10,011 bases of DNA, from contig JAVBRK010000044.1 in assembly GCA_031548005.1 (NCBI GenBank), forward strand, positions 1-10,011. Reading direction: 5' to 3'. The translations under genes and the position numbers were made by a program. The notes below the pieces were generated by a model. It saw only the letters and a list, made by a program, of their open reading frames with translations, searched no databases and was not told the DNA's origin. Shown here in pieces: positions 1-5,630 of this stretch. Position 1 is the stretch's first letter; each line of letters begins with the position of its first letter. The DNA is from BNXB01 sp031548005. GTDB taxonomy: Bacteria; Bacteroidota; Bacteroidia; Bacteroidales; Azobacteroidaceae.

Positions 1-70
1 GAACACTAACACCTGAGGTGGTGTATTCATTGTAGAGGATTCTGAAATAATCTAATGTCCAATATACCAT
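1..70 (-). CDS. N-terminal fragment of a small IS66 accessory (TnpA-like) protein, partial
   Basis: The frame opens with ATG at 70 to 68 and stays open for 23 codons to the left edge. It reads YFRILYNEYTTSGVSV after a short start. The pattern 'LY-x-EY-x-x-SG-x-SV' resembles the beginning of the helix-turn-helix accessory protein (TnpA) of IS66-family elements, in which a similar segment precedes the DNA-binding helix; that is a memory-based family resemblance, not an alignment. Support for a real gene: the start is about 17 bases downstream of a perfect TATCTTTG box, and the residues have a natural aromatic-rich, protein-like composition. An alternative ATG at 30 in another frame gives only 10 codons and is less convincing. 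Most of the gene lies outside the window, so the function is tentative. Confidence 0.5.
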   Translation of the reverse strand, partial: MVYWTLDYFRILYNEYTTSGVSV

Positions 71-86
71 AATCTTTGTTTTGCGG

Positions 87-94
87 CAAAGATA
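87..94 (-). promoter_or_regulatory. Bacteroidota -7 promoter box of the left-edge gene
   Basis: The minus strand reads TATCTTTG, a perfect match to the Bacteroidota -7 consensus TAnnTTTG, 16 bases before the ATG at 70. No clear TTTG -33 box is seen at the usual distance; the nearest is a weak TGTT about 19 bases upstream. Probably drives the partial insertion-sequence gene. Confidence 0.5.
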
Positions 95-163
95 GGAAGG
101 ACTGACGAAGATTAACAGACGGAGTTGGCCGATGGCTTACATCCTACTGACCTTTGTCGTTAC

Positions 164-361
164 GCTGTTTTCAATGAACGAAGATACAAATTTGAAAGCA
201 ATTCACAACTTCCTGGTTGCGTCTCGTGTTGTTGAAGGAGCTGTTTTCAATGAACGAAGATACAAATTTGAAAGCAATTCACAACCTGATAGGAATTGAT
301 TTAGAAACGGAGGAGGCTGTTTTCAATGAACGAAGATACAAATTTGAAAGCAATTCACAAC
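164..361 (-). CRISPR. Three-repeat type II-C-like CRISPR array (remnant or IS-interrupted)
   Basis: Three identical 46-bp repeats lie at 164-209, 240-285 and 316-361, separated by two unrelated 30-bp spacers at 210-239 and 286-315; the period is exactly 76. On the minus strand the repeat begins GTTGTGAATTGCTTTC and ends CATTGAAAACAGC. Known: the 46-47-bp repeats of Bacteroides type II-C systems begin GTTGTGA and end ACAGC with 30-nt spacers, and crRNAs of type II begin with the GTTG side, so the array is probably transcribed leftward. No cas9, cas1, cas2 or tracrRNA is seen here. No AT-rich leader is present: the right-most repeat overlaps the end of the sanA-like gene by 7 bases, and the left-most repeat abuts a probable insertion-sequence end at 163. 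Repeat identity is perfect, so decay is not advanced. Further repeats may lie beyond the insertion. Spacer targets cannot be determined without a search. Confidence 0.95.
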
Positions 362-1031
362 CTGATTTCTATGGGTTCTCCTAAAAATTTAGGTTTTTTC
401 CCTGCCAGCATGTCCAGAAATAACTTCACCCGTGCGAATTTTTCCCGGACTTTTGTTCGGAGTCCATTATATTTATCCACTTCCCGGGCATTGTACCCAA
501 TTGCGTTTAACCCCTCTGTGCGGGCAATAAATACAGCTCTTTCATTGTGGAATTTTTGCGAAATAATCGTAAAATTATTTTGTCCGAATATTTTGTTCAT
601 CCGGACTACCGAATCCAGGGTTCTAAAACCTGCATAATCCAGATATATCACATTTTCCGGAACTCCGTATTTCATTAAAGCGTCCTTCATATCCTGGGAT
701 TCGTTATAACTCATCCTGCCATGATCGCCACTCACAACAATTGCATTTATTTTCCCTGCTTTATATAACGCTACTGCTGCTTCGATCCGGTATTCAAAAA
801 TGGGTTGGGCTGTCCGGAGTGAAGAACTCTGGAGCATCCTAATAGTAAGCCTGCTCTATTTTCCGGAACTTCACCTAAATCAGAGTAAAGGTATTTCTTT
901 GCTCCTTGTTTAATAATGATATCGGCGGCAAATATTGTTAGAAATATAAGCAATGCAATAAAAAAAACAATTTTGAAGACTGTTTTCCATTTTATCTTGG
1001 ATTTGGTGGGTTTTGCCAAGAATCTGCGCAT
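355..1031 (-). pseudogene. sanA: SanA/ElyC/YdcF-family (DUF218) membrane protein, frameshifted
   Basis: Two overlapping frames make up one gene. The first (start ATG 1031, stop at 771) has a basic N-terminus, a membrane helix at about residues 19-40 and then the start of the DUF218 domain (GLLLGCSRVLHSGQPNP). The second carries the rest: FEYRIEAAVALYKAGK, VVSGDHGRMSYNES, DYAGFRTLDSVVR and the family-typical end KPKFLGEPIEI. The homology crosses from one frame to the other at the run of five A (796-800 on the plus strand; T5 in the coding strand); one extra base there restores a continuous protein of about 225 residues. Known: SanA-family proteins are inner-membrane proteins tied to envelope barrier function, such as vancomycin sensitivity in E. 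coli, with the DUF218 domain outside the cytoplasm. The stop codon and the last residue lie inside a CRISPR repeat. It may be a true pseudogene, a slippage site or a sequencing error. Confidence 0.8.
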
Positions 1032-1113
1032 AAATTTTTTTCGGATTTTTTTTGACGATTAATTCTTTTCAATAAATGAAAATACAAAGCCTTAGGGTTA
1101 TTGGGGATTTATA

Positions 1114-1674
1114 TTATACCTGTTTTTGCAAGGCAAATGATAACAGATCATTATCTGAATAGGATTCGAATTGCAGGAGTTCTTCATATGAGTTCTCCTG
1201 CAACCCCAATAGTTTTCCAAATGCAGGTTCTGTTTTTAATCCTTCCTTCTTTAATTGGATGATTTGCTTTCTGAAACTTTCTCCTAACACATTTAAAAGC
1301 CGGTATTCAATCTGCATATGACGGTATGCATGTTGCTTCAATGTTGGAACCGGCTGTGCAAATATTTCGATATGAATATTCGAATGACACATATTTGCTA
1401 CATAATATTCTATACCAATGGTTTCTGTAAAGTTGTTGAAGTGAGAATAATGCCGGTTTATTAACTGTTGAAATTCTTTCAGATCGTATGCTTCACATAT
1501 GATATCCAGATCGCTTTCGGGGAGATCAATTTCTATCGGGATCGTACCGGCCAGTACCGGATAGTAAAGTTTCAGAACTTCTAAAACCCGGATGTCCTGC
1601 AATATGTGGTATGCCTGTTTTTGTCTTTCGTTTCCAGCCTTGAGGTATTCGATGGAGGTCCAGTCCGGATGCAT
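1114..1674 (-). CDS. DUF4269 family protein with minimal nucleotidyltransferase-like motifs
   Basis: The 186-residue soluble protein matches my recollection of the DUF4269 family in length and motifs. It has LAGTIP at residues 41-46, followed by SDLDI at 54-58, and a later acidic strand IHIEIFAQP with E103. Arranged this way, G43, D55, D57 and E103 resemble the hG(S/T)...DxD...D/E pattern of nucleotidyltransferase-fold enzymes. A conserved-looking HAYRHMQIEYRLL helix follows at 115-127. No signal peptide or membrane segment is seen, so it is probably cytoplasmic. The substrate and reaction are unknown. The ATG at 1674 is 13 bases after the stop of the nucleoside phosphorylase gene, making it the last member of the five-gene block. 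The 82 bases between its stop and the sanA-like start hold AT-rich runs but no clear promoter box, so read-through into that gene is possible. Confidence 0.8.
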   Translation of the reverse strand: MHPDWTSIEYLKAGNERQKQAYHILQDIRVLEVLKLYYPVLAGTIPIEIDLPESDLDIICEAYDLKEFQQLINRHYSHFNNFTETIGIEYYVANMCHSNIHIEIFAQPVPTLKQHAYRHMQIEYRLLNVLGESFRKQIIQLKKEGLKTEPAFGKLLGLQENSYEELLQFESYSDNDLLSFALQKQV

Positions 1675-1687
1675 TGATTACATATGA

Positions 1688-2554
1688 TTATATTCTATCC
1701 AATACCTTGATGATCAGTTCTTCAAAATTATTTTTATAATCGGTATTCATTTTTCCGGAATAACGTCCGGCAATGATCTGGCATACAGTCATGGCTTTGT
1801 GCCCCATCATAGCCGACAAGCCGGCCAGTGCAGCGCTTTCCATTTCGTAGTTCGCAATTTGTAGTCCGCCATACTCAAAAGATTCCATTTTCTGATTTTG
1901 TCCCGGATCGGTTAATTTCAGGCGGACATACCGCCCTTGAGGCCCATAAAAACCATTTGCTGCACAAGTAATACCTTTTACCATATCGAAACCAATTCGC
2001 TCAACCAATTCACAGTCGGAGGGTACAAAATAGGGCTTGGCCAGCAATTTATTCCAGCCTGTATGCTTTACAAAAGCTTCTGATATTCCGGGATCGGAAA
2101 TACTTTCTCCCTTATTATAGAAATAGATCAGTCCATCCATTCCCATACATATTTGAGATACAACATAAGTTCCGATCGGACAAAACGGTTGTAGTCCGCC
2201 GGAAGTACCGATACGGACCATGCTCAACTGCCGGAACTGGTACTTTTCTATCCGGGTATTCATATCAATATTGGCCAACGCATCCAATTCTGTGACAACA
2301 ATATCCAGATTGTCGCATCCGATACCATGAGACAATGCAGTAATACGCTTCCCTTTGTAACTTCCGGTAATGGTCCGGAACTCACGGCTTTGCTGATCAA
2401 ATTCAATTGAATTGAAATGATCGGCAACAGCCGGAACCCGTCCTGGATCACCCATCATTACGATCTTATCGGCAAGCTGATCAGCAGTGATATGCAGATG
2501 AAACGCCGAGCCATCGGAATTGATGGGCAATTCGTCGGGAGGAATGATTCTCAT
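1688..2554 (-). CDS. Nucleoside phosphorylase, uridine phosphorylase-like (NP-I family)
   Basis: The protein has 288 residues. Family motifs in order are GDPGRV (35-40, phosphate-binding loop), SHGIGCDN (75-82), RIGTSGGLQP (114-123, phosphate and ribose site), FYGPQGR (202-208, near the base-binding region) and NYEMESAALAG (235-245, with the ribose-contacting E-M-E). These match the NP-I trimer/hexamer family and most resemble E. coli uridine phosphorylase, which is about 35 residues shorter. The expected reaction is phosphorolysis of a nucleoside to free base and ribose-1-phosphate, in pyrimidine or purine salvage; base specificity cannot be read safely from sequence alone. No signal peptide is seen. 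The start ATG at 2554 lies 3 bases after the floA stop, so translation is probably coupled. The link with the membrane-domain genes upstream is positional only. Confidence 0.9.
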   Translation of the reverse strand: MRIIPPDELPINSDGSAFHLHITADQLADKIVMMGDPGRVPAVADHFNSIEFDQQSREFRTITGSYKGKRITALSHGIGCDNLDIVVTELDALANIDMNTRIEKYQFRQLSMVRIGTSGGLQPFCPIGTYVVSQICMGMDGLIYFYNKGESISDPGISEAFVKHTGWNKLLAKPYFVPSDCELVERIGFDMVKGITCAANGFYGPQGRYVRLKLTDPGQNQKMESFEYGGLQIANYEMESAALAGLSAMMGHKAMTVCQIIAGRYSGKMNTDYKNNFEELIIKVLDRI

Positions 2555-2557
2555 GAT

Positions 2558-3553
2558 TTAGTCTTTTATCGGTTTATTTGCAGGCGTTGCGGGTTTGGCA
2601 ATCGTTTCCCGCATATCAGTATCTGCCTGTATATTTTTCATTTTGTAGTAATCCATAATCCCCAGGTTTCCGGATTTGAATGCTTCAGCCATCGCTTTCG
2701 GAATTTCGGCTTCGGCTTCAATTACTTTAGCGCGCGCTTCCTGGGCTTTCGCTTTCATTTCCTGTTCCTGGGCAACCGCCATTGCGCGACGTTCCTCTGC
2801 TTTCGCCTGAGCGATATTTTTATCCGCTTGTGCCTGATCCATTTGTAATACGGCACCGATATTCTTACCTATATCGATATCTGCGATGTCAATGGATAAG
2901 ATTTCGAATGCGGTACCGGCATCCAGACCTTTTCTCAGTACCAGTTTGGATATCGAATCCGGATTTTCCAGTACTGTTTTATGGCTTTCGTTCGAACCGA
3001 TAGAAGATACGATTCCTTCTCCGACCCGTGCCAGAATAGTTTCTTCACCAGCTCCACCGACCAACTGCTTAATATTGGCACGTACCGTTACCCGCGCTTT
3101 GGCGATTAGCTGGATTCCATCTTTTGAAACGGCGGCAACCGGTGGGGTATCGATTACTTTTGGATTTACCGACATCTGTACGGCCTGGAATACGTCGCGA
3201 CCTGCCAGGTCGATGGCAGTAGCCATTTGAAAAGTCAGGTCGATATTGGCTTTCTCAGCCGAAACCAAAGCATGAACTACACGTTCGACGTGTCCTCCGG
3301 CAAGGTAGTGAGCTTCCAACTGATCGCGGGTAATGTTCTTCAGTCCGGCTTTATGAGCCTCGATCATCGCATTGACAATGACAGGGGGGGGCACTTTCCT
3401 CAAGCGCATCAGGAACAGTTGTAGCAGCGAAATATTGACTCCGGATGCCTTTGCATTGATCCACAATACGAATGGCACATAGTAAAAGAAAATCGACAAA
3501 AAAATGATTGAAGCGATCAGCAATACAATCCATATTACAGCATTCATTTCCAT
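2558..3553 (-). CDS. floA: Flotillin-like protein FloA (SPFH/UPF0365)
   Basis: The 331-residue protein has the same length as Bacillus FloA and shares its blocks almost throughout. An N-terminal hydrophobic hairpin (about 6-33) is followed by the SPFH-type core, with HYLAGGHVERVVHAL, IDLAGRDVFQAVQMSVNPKVI, RANIKQLVGGAGEETILARVGEGIVSSIG and SIDIADIDIGKNIGA. A long Ala/Glu/Lys-rich coiled coil carries AEERRAMAVAQEQEMKAKAQEA, and the end has GNLGIMDYYKMKNIQADTDMR. Known role: FloA oligomerises in the cytoplasmic membrane to organise functional microdomains. Its usual partner, an NfeD protein, is encoded 10 bases upstream here. ATG codons lie at 3553 and 3547, and either could start the protein. 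A run of eight G at 3384-3391 (C8 in the coding strand, residues V-P-P-P) is an unusual slippage-prone tract in an otherwise intact gene. Confidence 0.97.
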   Translation of the reverse strand: MEMNAVIWIVLLIASIIFLSIFFYYVPFVLWINAKASGVNISLLQLFLMRLRKVPPPVIVNAMIEAHKAGLKNITRDQLEAHYLAGGHVERVVHALVSAEKANIDLTFQMATAIDLAGRDVFQAVQMSVNPKVIDTPPVAAVSKDGIQLIAKARVTVRANIKQLVGGAGEETILARVGEGIVSSIGSNESHKTVLENPDSISKLVLRKGLDAGTAFEILSIDIADIDIGKNIGAVLQMDQAQADKNIAQAKAEERRAMAVAQEQEMKAKAQEARAKVIEAEAEIPKAMAEAFKSGNLGIMDYYKMKNIQADTDMRETIAKPATPANKPIKD

Positions 3554-3563
3554 AAAATAGTTA

Positions 3564-4031
3564 TTAATTAATTGATTTCACAATAAGTTGAGTAGGGTAA
3601 ACCTTGACTATGGTTACAGGAGTATTTTCGTCCAGAAATTCGCCAGAAGTCTTGGCTTCCATGGTAATCCCGTTCACTTTTACTTTTCCGATGGGGTTCA
3701 AACGGGAGATACTGATCCCTTCATCTCCTTCCCGGATATTTTGGACATCTTTCGATGCTACCGTTGAGTTGATGTCGGTGTCCAAGGCAATTTTGTTTAA
3801 TGCTTTGGATTTTATAAGCCAGATAAATGAGAGTCCAAACAGGGCTAAGGTGGATACCAGAGTAATAGTTCCTCCAACAGCTCCCAGCTTCGAATAAGCA
3901 TAAAATACACCTCCAATTCCGAATAAAATGCCGGAGATCAGGGCAAATGTTACCCCTGGAATCAGGAATATCTCTAACAGTACCAACAAGATACCGATCA
4001 GGCATAAAACAATGACGATAAAAATATCCAT
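3564..4031 (-). CDS. NfeD-like membrane protein with OB-fold domain (FloA partner)
   Basis: The 155-residue protein is the short form of the NfeD family, lacking the serine-protease domain. Three hydrophobic helices lie at about residues 3-22, 26-48 and 51-75, with a charged connector and then a soluble domain from about 95 to the end. The soluble part, with GDEGISISRLNPIGKVKVNG, EAKTSGEFLDENTPVTIVKV and TQLIVKSI, follows the five-stranded OB-fold pattern of NfeD C-termini (G-x-A/E-x-S-x-L-x-P-x-G-K-V). Known: short NfeD proteins are encoded next to SPFH proteins and work with them at the membrane, though their biochemical action is poorly defined. Its gene is 9 bases downstream of the TPR/PD40 gene and 10 bases upstream of floA, so it is co-transcribed with both. 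Confidence 0.9.
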   Translation of the reverse strand: MDIFIVIVLCLIGILLVLLEIFLIPGVTFALISGILFGIGGVFYAYSKLGAVGGTITLVSTLALFGLSFIWLIKSKALNKIALDTDINSTVASKDVQNIREGDEGISISRLNPIGKVKVNGITMEAKTSGEFLDENTPVTIVKVYPTQLIVKSIN

Positions 4032-4040
4032 AGTTTTTGT

Positions 4041-5453
4041 TTATTGTTGTTGTCGTAAATATTTGATCTCTGTATTTCTTGCTTCTATCGCTTGTTTCCG
4101 ATAATCGTTATAAAGCTTCTCCACTTTGCTTTCATTCGATAAAATGCCGGATGACAATGATTTGTTTCCTTTAGAATAGGATTGTCGCTGGCTATCCAGT
4201 TCGGCTTCGAGATGCTCGATTTGTTGCCTCAGGTTTTGGGATTGCACGAATAATTGCTTTGCTGATTCGCTTTCGAAATCGTTTAGTGTATTGTATACAA
4301 TATGATCGTTTATGATGAAAATAAAATCCATTCTTTTTTCCGTTTTACTCTGGGAGGAAACGGAATCTTTTATTTTTTGCAACAGGGATTGATAATTCAT
4401 TCCGGGAGTCCAGGAGTCTTTTATGGAAAGTACCTGCGCCCTGCTTATCAGTATGGAGGGATCGTCCGAGTCGATCGTTTTCACTTCTTCATTTGGAATA
4501 TAAGTGTATATGATAATTTTATCCGGATTCTGGAAGCGATCGGTGGCAAAATAACCGACCCCGTTAAATTCATCGATTACCAGCATGTAATCGTTATAAA
4601 TGGAGTTGAAAGGCATACCCATTTGTTCGGGAGCCAGATAGCTGTCGCTGTTCATATTGTAGCGGGTAACGAACAGGTCATATCCTCCTACAGACTCCCG
4701 GCCTGTCGATGCAAAATAAACCGTAACTCCATCGGACAGGACATAAGGATAGTTATCATCGGCGGTAGAATCTACAGGAATATTCAATACTTTCTCATCC
4801 GACCACACCCCTTGTAACTCGGTTTGTGTGTATAACCGGAAATGATTATTGGCTGCCGGTTTTGAAAAATATCTGCGGTCTTTCAACTGGTTCTCGTAGA
4901 CTATGGTGCCTGGCAATTCGGGAAGTAATTTCAATGTGCCGGCCTCTTCACTTAATGGGTAGCCGGCCAGAAATTTCTCTTTGCTGATCACTAAGCTGTC
5001 GATAATCTGGATATTCTCACAACGGGACAACATTCTGGCAGCTCTTTTGGAGATATTCAGGTCTTTCTGGATGGTTGCCGCCTTGTCTTCTTCTTTCTTT
5101 TTCTTCAGATGAACGATCGATTCTTCGTAGGCTGCAACGGATTCATCGAAGCGGTATTGCAGGTAGTACAGTTTGCCTAATGAAGAATAAGCTTCCTGTA
5201 TGTTTTTGGATGCAGCAAATTTCAGGTATTTTTCTGAATCTTCCAACTTTCCGGTTTCCAATAGGCTATTCCCGTACCATTGGTTATACGAAGCATTTTT
5301 GGGAGAGGACTTGATCGCTTTTTCAAAAGCCGGCAAAGCATCGGCATATTTTCCGGCCAGGTACATTTCTTTTGCTTCCTCCAATGTTTGTGAAAAGCAC
5401 CGGGGAATTGCAAAAGAAAAGAGTAAGATAATAATTGCTATCCTGTATTTCAT
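4041..5453 (-). CDS. Secreted TPR protein with PD40-like beta-propeller blades
   Basis: The 470-residue protein starts with a signal peptide (residues 1-21, cleavage likely before QTLEEA), so it is exported. Residues about 23-120 form three TPR-like helical hairpins (AKEMYLAGKYADALPAFEKAI, then SLLETGKLEDSEKYLKFA and LGKLYYLQYRFDESVAAYEESI). The middle has propeller-type segments such as YPYVLSDGVTVYFAS, GGYDLFVTRYN and MLVIDEFNGVGYFATDR, typical of PD40/WD40-like repeats in Bacteroidota periplasmic proteins. The C-terminus from about 390 is charged and coiled-coil-like (LRQQIEHLEAELDSQRQSYSKG). C19 is not in a good lipobox, so a lipoprotein is unlikely. It resembles TPR-plus-PD40 proteins of outer-membrane or secretion assemblies in this phylum, but I cannot name it. 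It is the first gene of the NfeD-FloA block, with a promoter box about 26 bases upstream. Confidence 0.85.
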   Translation of the reverse strand: MKYRIAIIILLFSFAIPRCFSQTLEEAKEMYLAGKYADALPAFEKAIKSSPKNASYNQWYGNSLLETGKLEDSEKYLKFAASKNIQEAYSSLGKLYYLQYRFDESVAAYEESIVHLKKKKEEDKAATIQKDLNISKRAARMLSRCENIQIIDSLVISKEKFLAGYPLSEEAGTLKLLPELPGTIVYENQLKDRRYFSKPAANNHFRLYTQTELQGVWSDEKVLNIPVDSTADDNYPYVLSDGVTVYFASTGRESVGGYDLFVTRYNMNSDSYLAPEQMGMPFNSIYNDYMLVIDEFNGVGYFATDRFQNPDKIIIYTYIPNEEVKTIDSDDPSILISRAQVLSIKDSWTPGMNYQSLLQKIKDSVSSQSKTEKRMDFIFIINDHIVYNTLNDFESESAKQLFVQSQNLRQQIEHLEAELDSQRQSYSKGNKSLSSGILSNESKVEKLYNDYRKQAIEARNTEIKYLRQQQ

Positions 5454-5478
5454 TTCAGGTTTAATCCATTTTGAAACT

Positions 5479-5486
5479 CAAAGATA
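5479..5486 (-). promoter_or_regulatory. -7 promoter box of the TPR-NfeD-floA block
   Basis: The minus strand reads TATCTTTG, a perfect Bacteroidota -7 box, 25 bases before the ATG at 5453. No good TTTG -33 box is seen at the expected distance; the stretch upstream is very AT-rich. With no stronger candidate in the tight block downstream, it is the likely promoter for all five genes down to 1114. Confidence 0.65.
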
Positions 5487-5539
5487 GTAAATTTTTATAA
5501 AAGTAGAATATATCCGGAGATTTTGTCGTAAAATAACTA

Positions 5540-5559
5540 CCGGATGCTCCGGATTTTTT
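5540..5559 (+). other. Small hairpin with T-run between divergent promoters
   Basis: CCGGA (5540-5544), a three-base loop TGC, and TCCGG (5548-5552) form a perfect 5-bp stem, followed by a single A and six T (5554-5559). On the plus strand this looks like a weak intrinsic terminator. It lies upstream of the plus-strand promoter at 5592, so it is not in the mscS message. It could stop antisense transcription of the minus-strand block or act as a protein-binding palindrome; another TCCGGA lies at 5513-5518. Confidence 0.35.
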
Positions 5560-5591
5560 CATTGGCAGGAACCGGAAATTCAAAAATATTG

Positions 5592-5599
5592 TATCTTTG
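5592..5599 (+). promoter_or_regulatory. -7 promoter box of mscS
   Basis: TATCTTTG is a perfect Bacteroidota -7 box, 31 bases before the mscS start at 5631. The expected -33 TTTG is not evident at 19-21 bases upstream. The inferred start point near 5605 gives a leader of about 25 bases. That leader contains a four-codon frame (ATG ATG AAT ATA TGA, 5620-5634) whose stop overlaps the mscS ATG. Confidence 0.65.
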
Positions 5600-5630
5600 A
5601 AGCCTTTTAGTAGGGAATAATGATGAATAT

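Larger units (their letters stand above)
1..163 (-). mobile_element. Probable terminal part of an IS66-like insertion sequence (partial, runs off left edge)
   Basis: Read on the minus strand from 163, the segment starts GTAACGACAAAGG, has a second GTAAGCC about 23 bases further in, then a TATCTTTG promoter box (94 to 87), then a start codon at 70 opening a small protein frame to the window edge. Known of the family: IS66 elements end in inverted repeats beginning GTAA, make 8-bp target duplications, and encode small accessory proteins ahead of the transposase. Seen: the GTAA end lies exactly against the CRISPR repeat that starts at 164, as expected for an insertion into or beside the array. 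If correct, the 8-bp duplication should include bases 164-171 (gctgtttt) and recur at the other end of the element, outside this window. The other inverted repeat is not visible, so the family assignment is inference. Confidence 0.4.

Noticed and set aside
88..133. Possible degenerate fourth CRISPR repeat one period left of 164
   Set aside because: Only a short TGA-CGAAGAT stretch near 103-112 resembles the repeat, and it is out of register by about 4 bases; the rest does not match.
286..366. CTGAT shared just after repeats two and three, suggesting a longer repeat
   Set aside because: Not shared by the first repeat, and only five bases; more likely chance.
326..637. Plus-strand 103-codon ORF over the CRISPR repeat and sanA
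   Set aside because: It starts inside a CRISPR repeat and runs antisense to the well-supported sanA-like frame; no protein-like features.
2417..2848. Plus-strand 143-codon ORF across the phosphorylase/floA junction
   Set aside because: Antisense to two strongly supported genes; Cys/Phe/His-rich shadow composition.
4302..4817. Plus-strand 171-codon ORF opposite the TPR/PD40 gene
   Set aside because: Shadow of a well-supported minus-strand gene; no recognisable domain, no promoter.
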